Of a stretch of 64,000 nt of DNA, positions 1 through 7,643 are shown one piece after another (the stretch's first letter is position 1; each line of letters starts with the position of its first letter). Location of the stretch: NCBI GenBank assembly GCA_942491105.1, contig CALNZX010000002.1:62001-126000 (forward strand), read 5' to 3'. A program made the position numbers and the translations under genes. The stretch comes from JBBEAM01 sp942491105. Lineage in GTDB: Bacteria; Pseudomonadota; Alphaproteobacteria; Kiloniellales; DSM-21159. Below the pieces are notes generated by a model. That model ran no database searches, was not told the origin of the DNA, and was given only the letters and a program-made list of their open reading frames with translations.

Positions 1-1883
1 GCAAGCTGCGTGCCGGCCAAGGCGGAGAAGCGCGACAGATCCCGCGCTTCCAGGCTGTAGCTGGCCGCGAGGCTGTCATCGGCCAGATCCGCCACGCCCT
101 GGGCACTCAAGGCGAGATCGGCGCCATCGAGTTCCAGGCTGTGCAGGGTCACGGCCCCCGACGCGCTGCTCTCGCCCTCGGCAAACAGAACGATTTCCGC
201 GCCAAGGCTCTGTGCAAGCTGCAGACCGCCGCTATCGAAGTTCTTCAAGCTCGCGCCCAGCGTCATGCGCGCGCCGCCGGCCGCATCGGAGGCGAGCAGG
301 GCCTCGCCGTCCAGCGCGCCCGCGAGCGGCGTCCCCGCCAGGCCCGAGAGGACGGCTAGATCGGCGACGCTGAATTCCACCGTGGCGTCACCGGTCAAGG
401 CGGCAAGCTCGATTTCGCCCTCGGCGGAAATCTCGACACCGCCGCCATAGAGCGCCAGATCGAGGCCTGAAACGCGCTGGAATTCAGAGTCCACCTCGGC
501 CTGCAGCGACCAGTCTATGGCCTTGGTGACGCTTTCCGCGCCTTCGAGCTGGGCCGCGCGCAGGCCCTCGAAACGCCCGGAGCCCTCGATCCGCCATGTC
601 TTGCCCGCCGCGGCCGTTAGCGCAATCTCGCCAGCCAGCTTGTCGAGCGTCGCCTCCTGATAGCCGATGCCCGCGCCGGCCAGCTTCACGCCGAACGCGG
701 GCCTGTCGAGCGTACCGCCGGCGGTCAGGTCGATGGCGAGCGTCCGCGCCGTGAGCGGCAGGCCGAAGGCCCCGGCCAGGACTGCGGTTTGCGGATCGAT
801 ACGCAGCGCCGCCGAGAGATCGCCGCTGGCCAGATCGAGCTGTCCGGAGCCGGCAAGCCTGCCCGCCGGCGCCTCGATCGCGAGCGTGGTCAGCTCGAGC
901 GCCTCCCCGTCCGTCAGCGTAAGCTCGGCCAGGAAACGCGTTTCCGGCGCGGCCAAGGGGCGCAGTTCCGGCGGCAGCAGACCCGCAACCCGTAAGGCGC
1001 CGGACAGCGAGGCGCGCAGCGGCGTCAGGCTGGTCAGCTCAATATCGCTCTCGAGTTCGCCGGCCGCGCCCGCCTCGGCGCGCAGCTTGCCCTGCCAGGT
1101 TCCAATCGGTCCCGCGCCCCGCAGATCGAGGGACAGCGGCGGCAGATCGGGAATCCCGGCCAGCCGCGCGATCAGCCCGCCGGCCGGCTCCTCGGCCTGC
1201 AGGGAAAGATCGAGGCTTTCCTCGCCTGGACGATAGAGGGCGGCAAGCAGAATTTGGCCGGGCGTGCCGTCGCGGCGCAGGATTTCGATCCTGGTCGAGA
1301 TGCCGTCCGGCCGCGTCGCCGAAATCTCGCCGGCAAGGCTAAGGCGCGCCTCGGCGCCGAGCAGCGGCGCGCCAAGCACAAGCTCGTCGAGCCGCAGCTC
1401 TTCCAGAACGAGATCGAACGGCAAGGGATCGAGGCTGCCTGGCGCGGCCGAGTCCTCCGGGGTCTCCTGCGGCGGCGCCAAGGGCGCCCGGAACAGCTCC
1501 AGCCGGTCCGCCGCCAGGCGCGCGATCCGCAGCTCGCCAGCGAACAGCGCCGCCGGGCTCCACCGCAGGGCCGCCCGGTCGAGCCGCAGCCAGATGCCCT
1601 CGGCATCGGCGATCTCGACATCGCGCAGGATGAATTCGCTGAACAGGCTGCCTTCCAGGGCGCCGATCTCGAGGTCGCTCCCCGGCGCGCTGGCCGCGTC
1701 CTCGATCATGCCGGCCAGGCTGCTTCGCCCGGTTTCGGTCGAGAGGAAAACCAGCCCTCCGGCGATCGCAAGCAGGCCCAGGCAGAACAGCCCGGCGACG
1801 GCCCATAGCGCGGCACGCAGCCAGGACCTGGAGCCACCGGTGGCCTGCCCCCCAGCTCCGCGTGTCGTCTGCTTGCTTGACAT
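1..1883 (-). CDS. tamB: TamB-like translocation and assembly module protein (partial, C-terminus outside window)
   Basis: This frame stays open from an ATG at 1883 to the left edge, giving about 627 residues of a larger protein. The N-terminus has one signal-anchor helix (about residues 22-45, LWAVAGLFCLGLLAIAGGLV). It is followed by the TamB-type start SLAGMIEDAASAPG and SLFSEFILRDVEI, then repeated short beta strands of the DUF490/AsmA-like kind. TamB is an inner-membrane-anchored periplasmic beta-helical bridge that works with TamA in outer-membrane protein or lipid transport. It starts 20 bp after the tamA stop on the same strand, so the two are probably co-transcribed. The DUF490 C-terminal domain lies outside the window, so the assignment rests on the N-terminus and the tamA neighbour. 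Confidence 0.88.
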   Translation of the reverse strand, partial: MSSKQTTRGAGGQATGGSRSWLRAALWAVAGLFCLGLLAIAGGLVFLSTETGRSSLAGMIEDAASAPGSDLEIGALEGSLFSEFILRDVEIADAEGIWLRLDRAALRWSPAALFAGELRIARLAADRLELFRAPLAPPQETPEDSAAPGSLDPLPFDLVLEELRLDELVLGAPLLGAEARLSLAGEISATRPDGISTRIEILRRDGTPGQILLAALYRPGEESLDLSLQAEEPAGGLIARLAGIPDLPPLSLDLRGAGPIGTWQGKLRAEAGAAGELESDIELTSLTPLRASLSGALRVAGLLPPELRPLAAPETRFLAELTLTDGEALELTTLAIEAPAGRLAGSGQLDLASGDLSAALRIDPQTAVLAGAFGLPLTARTLAIDLTAGGTLDRPAFGVKLAGAGIGYQEATLDKLAGEIALTAAAGKTWRIEGSGRFEGLRAAQLEGAESVTKAIDWSLQAEVDSEFQRVSGLDLALYGGGVEISAEGEIELAALTGDATVEFSVADLAVLSGLAGTPLAGALDGEALLASDAAGGARMTLGASLKNFDSGGLQLAQSLGAEIVLFAEGESSASGAVTLHSLELDGADLALSAQGVADLADDSLAASYSLEARDLSRFSALAGTQL

Positions 1884-1903
1884 CTATCCTTCGCTATCGC
1901 CCA

Positions 1904-3883
1904 TCAGAAGGACTGCCCGATGGAAACGTAGAATTGAAATGTGTCGTCCACGGGGCGCCCGTTGATCGGGAAGGCCAGGTCCAGACGTACGGGACCTATG
2001 GCGGTGTAGTAGCGGAAACCGAGGCCCGCCGCCCAAAGGACTTCCTGGCCGAAGTCGGGATAGCTCGCGGTCGAGACCTGCCCGCCCTCGACGAAGGGCA
2101 CGATGCCGAAATCCTCGCTCAGACGTACGCGCAGCTCCAGCCCGCCCTCGACCACGGAGCGCCCGCCGATGGGGTCGTTGCTGCTGTCCAGCGGGCCGAC
2201 ACTGCGAAACTCGTAGCCCCGCACGGAGCCGCCGCCGCCGGAATAGAAACGCTTGCTGGCCGGCAGCTCGTAGCGATCGGACCCGAGGATCGAACCGAGC
2301 CGCGCCCGCGCGGCCAGCACGAAGCTGTCGTCCTTGTCGAGCGAGAGATAGGCCGACCCCTTGATCTCATTGACCCAGAACTTCTCGGCATCGCCGGACA
2401 CGCCGAAATAGGGCGTCGTCGTCGCGCTGAGCGTAAAGCCCTTGGTCGGGTCGAGGGGGTCGTCGCGGCTATCGTAGCCTAGGGTCACGGGAAACCCGAT
2501 CAGTCCGTAATTCCGGGTCTCGCCGTCTTCCGTGATGCGAATCAGCTCCAGGGCGCTCCCGGCGGACAGCGACCAGTGGTCGCCGTAGGTCCGCTCGACC
2601 CCGCCGAACAGGGTGGTGCTGAGCTCGTCGAAGGCCTCGTCCTTCTGACGCACCACCGCGGTGTTGAGCAGCAGGGTCTGATTGCGCTGCAGGAAGTAGG
2701 GCTTGCGGAAATCGGCTCCCGCCTCCTGCCGGGTCAGGGAAAATTCGCTTTCCAGGTGCAGTTTTTCGCCGCGATTGAAGAGATTGCGGTGCTCCCAGAA
2801 GGCGGAAACGCTGAAGCCGTCGGCGCTGGAATAGGCCACGCCGCCGCCGATGCTGCGGTGTGGCCGCTCGATCACCGTCACCGTGACCGGCAGCTTGCCC
2901 GCGGGGCCGAGTTCCTCGTCCTGCTCGACCAGCACGGACTCGAACAGCCCGGTGCGGCTCAGGTCCTGGCGCAGTTTCTCGGTGCGGCGCGGGTCGTAGC
3001 GCACGCCCGGCCGCCAATCGGCGATCCGCGCCGCGTGATCGGGCCGGACATCCTCCAGGCCCTCGATGATCAGTGCGCCGAAATCGGCGCGCGCACCGGC
3101 ATCGAGAACGATCTCCGCGGTCATGCTCTCGGCGGCATGATCCACCAGGTAGCGCTTGTCGGCGATCCTGGCGAAGGGATAGCCGCGATTGCGCAGGCGC
3201 ACGAGAAGGCGGGCTTCCTCGTCGTTCAGGGTCTCGGCTTCCGCCGGCGTGCCGACGCGGCCGCCGGCCTCGGCGATCGCATTGCGGATATCCTCGGGCG
3301 GCGGCGTGCCCTGATAGGAAATCCGATAGCTGGTCAGGATAAATCGCGGGCCGGTCTCGATCTCGATGCGGATCGCAACGGGGCTCCGCGCGATATCGAT
3401 TTCGCTGTCCACGCTGCCGGCGTAGTAACCCTCGGAACGCAGCGCGGCGCGCAGCCGTTCCATGTCGCGCTCGACCCGGGTGGCCAGCGCGGCGGCGGTC
3501 AGCGGCGCGCGCTCGGCCTGGCTCTCGAGCTGCGAGACCTGGCTCAGCAGGCCGCCCAGCTCTTCGTCGAAGTCGCCTTCGATCGACACACTATAGGCGA
3601 AGCTCTGGCCGTCTTGCGCCTGCCCGGTGATCTCCGCCTCGCCGTCGGCGCGCGGCTCCCCGCGCGGCGCGCTTTCCTGGGGCACCGCGTTGCGCGCTTC
3701 CTGGGCGCGCGTCACCGTGGTGGTAACCGCGAAGCCGCAGAGAATCAGGAAGGCGAGCGCCGCCGCCCCGTTCTGCGTCCAGTCCGCACGCTGGTTCCAG
3801 GGGCCCAGGGCAAGGCTCCAAGGCCGCAGGAACGCGGCAAGCTGCGGCAGACGGCGTTTCCTCATAGCCCGAACCTGACGCAT
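1904..3883 (-). CDS. tamA: TamA/BamA-family outer membrane protein (Omp85)
   Basis: A 659-residue Omp85-superfamily protein: a hydrophobic export segment (about residues 40-60, ALAFLILCGFAVTTTVTRAQ), POTRA-like repeats over roughly 100-330, then a 16-strand-type barrel ending in the terminal Phe (VSIGQSF). The barrel contains RFYSGGGGSVRGYEFRSVGP, the conserved G-x-R-G-[YF] lid motif. TamA is the outer-membrane partner of TamB in inserting a subset of outer-membrane proteins. tamB follows 20 bp downstream. A second ATG seven codons in (MRKRRLPQ) could be the true start. The stretch before the export helix is unusually long and basic, so the N-terminal boundary is uncertain. Confidence 0.9.
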   Translation of the reverse strand: MRQVRAMRKRRLPQLAAFLRPWSLALGPWNQRADWTQNGAAALAFLILCGFAVTTTVTRAQEARNAVPQESAPRGEPRADGEAEITGQAQDGQSFAYSVSIEGDFDEELGGLLSQVSQLESQAERAPLTAAALATRVERDMERLRAALRSEGYYAGSVDSEIDIARSPVAIRIEIETGPRFILTSYRISYQGTPPPEDIRNAIAEAGGRVGTPAEAETLNDEEARLLVRLRNRGYPFARIADKRYLVDHAAESMTAEIVLDAGARADFGALIIEGLEDVRPDHAARIADWRPGVRYDPRRTEKLRQDLSRTGLFESVLVEQDEELGPAGKLPVTVTVIERPHRSIGGGVAYSSADGFSVSAFWEHRNLFNRGEKLHLESEFSLTRQEAGADFRKPYFLQRNQTLLLNTAVVRQKDEAFDELSTTLFGGVERTYGDHWSLSAGSALELIRITEDGETRNYGLIGFPVTLGYDSRDDPLDPTKGFTLSATTTPYFGVSGDAEKFWVNEIKGSAYLSLDKDDSFVLAARARLGSILGSDRYELPASKRFYSGGGGSVRGYEFRSVGPLDSSNDPIGGRSVVEGGLELRVRLSEDFGIVPFVEGGQVSTASYPDFGQEVLWAAGLGFRYYTAIGPVRLDLAFPINGRPVDDTFQFYVSIGQSF

Positions 3884-3974
3884 CGCCCGCAGATATCAAG
3901 TGGGAACTTACGGCACAGCCACCGCGCGGCGCGCAAAGACGGCGGCGCGAAACTGTGTTCTGCGCGAAGCAGGA

Positions 3975-4051
3975 TGGCGGACCCGACAGGATTCGAACCT
4001 GTGACCTCTGCCTTCGGAGGGCAGCGCTCTATCCAACTGAGCTACGGGTCC
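3975..4051 (-). tRNA. tRNA-Arg (CCG anticodon), CCA encoded
   Basis: The reverse strand folds as a full cloverleaf. The acceptor pair is GGACCCG / CGGGTCC, the D-arm is TAGCTCAGTTGGATAGAGC, and the anticodon stem CTGCC/GGCAG carries loop CTCCGAA, giving anticodon CCG. The T-arm contains GGTTCGAATCC. The discriminator G is followed by an encoded CCA at 3975-3977. It reads the Arg codon CGG and sits alone between tamA and the hydrolase gene. Confidence 0.96.
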
Positions 4052-4147
4052 TTGCCGTGCGCCGGCGCGAAGCGCCAAAGCGCGCGGACCTTACTGCAAG
4101 CGCCCCCCTGGGAACAAGACGCTTTGCACGGCGGCGACCGGCGGAGG

Positions 4148-5170
4148 CTATTCCTCCGCCCCTGCTTCAAGTTTCAACGCCCCTGCGGCTTGCGCGCCCG
4201 AGGGCAGCGCCGCGTCCGGCGCCAGAATCCAGCTCGCCACGTCGGCGGTCACCACTTCGGCCTGCAGGTCGCGCAGCAGCATATGCCAGCCGTTTTCGTA
4301 ATAGGCGAAGGAGCGATGCCCGGACGCCTCGGGGGCTAGCTCGGGAGGCACCTCGGGCAGCGCCTCCCAGAAACGCCGGGTCGGCGGCCAGGGAATCAGC
4401 TGATCCTTGTCGCCATAGAGCAGCAGCAGGCGTTGATCGAGGTTCGGCGCGGCGGCCAGGGCTTCGTCCATCAGATCGACCAGGCCGGCCACGGCGTCGA
4501 TCCGGGTTTTCTTGATCACCAGGGGATCGCGCCCGAGGGCGATCAGCATCTCGATGTTGTCGGAGGCTTGAATGTCGAGATCGGCGCCGCTCGGCGTCCA
4601 GCCGGGAAACAGCCGCACGGCGAGCCAAAGGCTCGCGCGCTGGTACCAGGGCTGGGTATCGCGGCCCCAGACCGCAGGGGCGGAGAGAACCACCCCCTCT
4701 ACCGGCGGCGTGGCGGGTTCGGCCAGGGTCGCGGCGGCCACGGCCCCGCCCATGGATTCCCCGAGCAGGATCAGCGGCGTACCGGGATGACGCGCGCGCA
4801 GCAGGGCCAGCATCTTCCGCAGATCGCCCTTGAGCGCCGCGCTGCCTGGCCAGAGCCCCGGGCTGGGCGCGGCGCCGAAGCCGCGCTGGTCATAGGCATA
4901 GGTGGCGATGCCGCGCTCCGCCCAGTCTTGGGCCGGAGCCTCGAAGGCCTTGGAGTAGTCGTTGAAACCGTGCAGCGCCAGGATCACCGCCTGGGGAGGC
5001 CCCTCCGGGAGCCAGACACGATAGGGCAGGCGCAGGCCGTCGGCGGTGACGAAGGAAAGCTCGGTCAGCCGCGGCTCGGCGGGGCCGGGCCCCGGCGGCG
5101 CGACCCGCGCCGCGCAGCCCGCGGCCAGCAGGACGCAGAGGCAGAGGCAGATCGCGCCGAGGCCGCGCAT
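4148..5170 (-). CDS. alpha/beta hydrolase lipoprotein (lysophospholipase / Hydrolase_4 type)
   Basis: 340 residues. The N-terminus is a lipoprotein signal ending in lipobox LAAGC (Cys19), so the mature protein is probably lipid-anchored. The fold is a monoacylglycerol-lipase-like alpha/beta hydrolase. It shows the oxyanion region LALHGFNDYS, nucleophile elbow GESMGG (Ser139), acid Asp256 in LYGDKDQLIPW and catalytic His296 in YENGWHMLL. Family members cleave acylglycerols or lysophospholipids; the substrate here is not evident. It starts 7 bp after the ABC ATPase stop on the same strand, so the two look like an operon. Confidence 0.85.
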   Translation of the reverse strand: MRGLGAICLCLCVLLAAGCAARVAPPGPGPAEPRLTELSFVTADGLRLPYRVWLPEGPPQAVILALHGFNDYSKAFEAPAQDWAERGIATYAYDQRGFGAAPSPGLWPGSAALKGDLRKMLALLRARHPGTPLILLGESMGGAVAAATLAEPATPPVEGVVLSAPAVWGRDTQPWYQRASLWLAVRLFPGWTPSGADLDIQASDNIEMLIALGRDPLVIKKTRIDAVAGLVDLMDEALAAAPNLDQRLLLLYGDKDQLIPWPPTRRFWEALPEVPPELAPEASGHRSFAYYENGWHMLLRDLQAEVVTADVASWILAPDAALPSGAQAAGALKLEAGAEE

Positions 5171-5177
5171 CGCGGGG

Positions 5178-6170
5178 TCAGCGCTCCCCGGCGTGGGCGC
5201 CCCGGGTCAGCTGCAGGAAGATGTCCTCGAGGTCCGCCTCCTCGGTCGAAACGTCGCGAATGCCGAGACCCGCCTGCTGAACCGCCGCAAGGATCGCGGT
5301 GACCGGCGATTCGCTAGCCTTGTAGCGGAAGATCAGGCGCTGGGAGTCCGCCAGCTCCGGCTCGAAGGGCGCCAGCCCGGCCGGCACCGCGTCCAGCGGC
5401 GCGTCGAGCAGGATCGTCAGCCACTTACTGTCGAGGCGGCGCAGCAGATTCGGCGTGGTGTCGCAGGCGATCACGCTGCCGTGGTTGATGATCGCGATCT
5501 GGTCGCAGAGTTCCTCGGCTTCCTCGAGATAGTGGGTCGTCAGCAACACCGTGGTACCGCCGCGATTGAGCTGGCGCACCCGCTCCCAGAGCTGCTGGCG
5601 CAGCTCGATATCGACACCGGCGGTCGGCTCGTCGAGCACCAGGATCGGCGGGCTATGAACCATCGCCTTGGCGACCATCAGCCGCCGCCGCATACCGCCG
5701 GACAGGGTGCGGGTGTAGGCCCGCGCCTTGTCGCTAAGCCCCAGGATCTCGAGGATCTCGTCGGTCTTGCGCTCCTTCGGTGGCACGCCATAGAGACCGG
5801 CCTGCAGCTCCAGCAGCTCGTGCGGTGTAAAGAAGGGATCGATGTTGAGTTCCTGCGGCACCACGCCGATAGCGGCGCGCGACTGCCGGCCGGCGCGGTC
5901 GATGTCATAGCCCCAGATCTCGGCCTTGCCCTCGGTCTTGTTGACCAGACCGGCGAGGATGTTGATTAGGGTCGACTTCCCCGCGCCGTTTGGCCCGAGC
6001 AGCCCGAACAGGCAACCGCGCGGAATCACCAGATCGATGTTCTTTAACGCGACCTTGGGGCCGGTTTTGCCCGAGCCTTTATAGGTCTTGCCCAGCCCGT
6101 GGACGGCGACGGCATTATCGGGCAGGGGGCCAAGGCTTGCGGCGGGCGCTGTGGCAGTGGTCTGGGTCAT
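5178..6170 (-). CDS. ABC-2-type transporter ATP-binding protein
   Basis: 330 residues with all ABC ATPase motifs: Walker A GPNGAGKST (59-67), Q-loop GVVPQELNID, signature LSGGM, Walker B ILVLDEPTAGVD and the switch His in LLTTHYLEEAEEL. It most resembles the YadG/CcmA-type ATPases that pair with ABC-2 permeases for export. No permease is visible next to it: downstream is the lipoprotein hydrolase, upstream an oxygenase gene 87 bp away. The partner must be encoded elsewhere, or the protein works in another context. The exported substrate is unknown. Confidence 0.88.
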   Translation of the reverse strand: MTQTTATAPAASLGPLPDNAVAVHGLGKTYKGSGKTGPKVALKNIDLVIPRGCLFGLLGPNGAGKSTLINILAGLVNKTEGKAEIWGYDIDRAGRQSRAAIGVVPQELNIDPFFTPHELLELQAGLYGVPPKERKTDEILEILGLSDKARAYTRTLSGGMRRRLMVAKAMVHSPPILVLDEPTAGVDIELRQQLWERVRQLNRGGTTVLLTTHYLEEAEELCDQIAIINHGSVIACDTTPNLLRRLDSKWLTILLDAPLDAVPAGLAPFEPELADSQRLIFRYKASESPVTAILAAVQQAGLGIRDVSTEEADLEDIFLQLTRGAHAGER

Positions 6171-6257
6171 AAATCTCTAAAGGCTGTCTGCAAGGCGGCG
6201 CTAGAGATAGAGGAGATAGACCGCGCTGTCGAGACGGGCGAGCATGCCCTGCGACCC

Positions 6258-7226
6258 CTACCGGCCGCCGAGCGGTTCCACGTCGTCGAAACCGGCGACG
6301 AACGCGGCGAGCGCCCGCCCGGCGTGGATTTCCACGCAGGCCTCCGGATCCTGCTTGACCGCGCCTGCGAGCGGAACGACCCGCGTGTCGTAGTCGGGTC
6401 CGGCGAAGAACGCGAAGGAGTAGCGCTCGACGCCGAGCGGCGGCTGCACCCGGTGCAAGGTGGACTTGAACCGTCCGCCCGACCAGCAGGCCAGCATATT
6501 GCCGAGGTTGACAACGAAGCAGCCGGGCCGCGGCGGCACCTCCCGCCAGCGGCCCTCTGCGGTCATGGCTTCGAGCCCGCCGACCTCGCCAGGCAGCAGG
6601 ATGGTGAGGGCATTGGTATCGTAGTGGGCGCGGGCATCGTCGGGCCGGGAATCGGCGCAGCTGGGGCGCGGCGGGTAGTGCAGCAGCGAGAGGTTCGAAA
6701 GGGGCTTGGTGAAGTATTCGAGCAGGCGCTCCTCCCTACCGCCGAGCGTCAGGCCGAAGACCCGCAGCAGGGCTTCGGAAACGCGCTGCATCTCCGCCTG
6801 GTAAGCCAGCACGGCATCGCGGAAGCCGGCGGGCGCGCCGGGCCAGATGTTTGGCATCAAGAGGCCCTTGCTGGCAGCGACCGCCGGATCGTTTGGGGCG
6901 ATTTCTTCGCCGCTCAGATAAGCCTCGTAGCGGACCGGCGGCCGGCCCTCGGCCGTGGGATTGAACTCCATGACCGGAATATAGCCCCGGTAGCGTCCTG
7001 GCGGCCGCTGCACGCGCAGCTTCTCGGCAAGCGGCAGGGCGAAGAAGGCCTCCACCGAGGCGCGGAGGTCGGTGAGGATATCCGGCGCGATGCCATGGCC
7101 CGAGAGATAGAAGAAGCCAACCTCCTCGCAGACCCGTGCCAAGTCGCCGGCGAAGGCCCGGCGCCCGGCCGCGCTGGCCTGGGAAAAGCGGCGAAGATCG
7201 AAGACCGGCAGCATGATCGTCTCCAT
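6258..7226 (-). CDS. 2-oxoglutarate/Fe(II)-dependent oxygenase, isopenicillin-N-synthase-like
   Basis: 322 residues with the two-domain layout of the IPNS/DIOX family. The N-terminal DIOX_N segment contains VCEEVGFFYLSGHGI. The C-terminal jelly-roll has iron ligands His201-x-Asp203 (HYDTNALT) and His258 (STLHRV), and the 2OG-binding R-x-S at 268-270 (ERYSF). Such enzymes hydroxylate or desaturate small molecules; the substrate cannot be read from the sequence. ATG at 7226 is used; another in-frame ATG (MLPVFDL) lies four codons on. It is transcribed toward the ABC gene but separated by 87 bp. Confidence 0.87.
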   Translation of the reverse strand: METIMLPVFDLRRFSQASAAGRRAFAGDLARVCEEVGFFYLSGHGIAPDILTDLRASVEAFFALPLAEKLRVQRPPGRYRGYIPVMEFNPTAEGRPPVRYEAYLSGEEIAPNDPAVAASKGLLMPNIWPGAPAGFRDAVLAYQAEMQRVSEALLRVFGLTLGGREERLLEYFTKPLSNLSLLHYPPRPSCADSRPDDARAHYDTNALTILLPGEVGGLEAMTAEGRWREVPPRPGCFVVNLGNMLACWSGGRFKSTLHRVQPPLGVERYSFAFFAGPDYDTRVVPLAGAVKQDPEACVEIHAGRALAAFVAGFDDVEPLGGR

Positions 7227-7393
7227 CAGAGCTCGGTAAGGCCCTGAGAAACCACCAAGTGCCAGTTGGTTGCCCTAAAATGCCTCTTCCGCGCGCAACA
7301 GGCAAGTGCGGGCATCTTCGTATCGCGGGATGACAGCGGCGGCGCAGAGTCTATATAACGGCGCTGACGTCAGACGCGAGAAGGACGAGGAAT

Positions 7394-7579
7394 ATGGAGC
7401 CGGCGGAAATCATTCACGTGGATAGCGAAGTTGTCGCCTGCGACGGAGGCAATCCGGCGCTCGGCCACCCCCGGGTCTGGCTGAACATGGAAGGCCACAG
7501 CTCGATCGACTGCCCCTACTGCGGCCGCCGCTTCGTGCTCGACGAGAACGCCGCGAAGCCGGCCGCCGGCAGCCACTGA
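7394..7579 (+). CDS. zf-CHCC zinc-finger protein (COG4391, NDUFS6-like)
   Basis: A 61-residue protein matching the small alphaproteobacterial zf-CHCC family, related to the mitochondrial complex I accessory subunit NDUFS6. Candidate zinc ligands are Cys in VACDGG, His in ALGHPRVWL and the C-x2-C pair in IDCPYCGRRFVL. In mitochondria the homologue helps assemble the peripheral arm of complex I; a similar role in bacteria is inference. An upstream AAGGACGAGGA region supports the ATG. It is followed by polA on the same strand. Confidence 0.85.
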   Translation: MEPAEIIHVDSEVVACDGGNPALGHPRVWLNMEGHSSIDCPYCGRRFVLDENAAKPAAGSH

Positions 7580-7643
7580 CAGGGCGCGAATTTCCGGGAG
7601 CTTAAGCTAGACCTGCCGTGATGCCTCGGGCATCTTGAGCGCC

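Noticed and set aside
2576..4339. 587-residue plus-strand frame across tamA and the tRNA
   Set aside because: It runs antisense to tamA and straight through the tRNA-Arg gene, so it cannot be a real protein.
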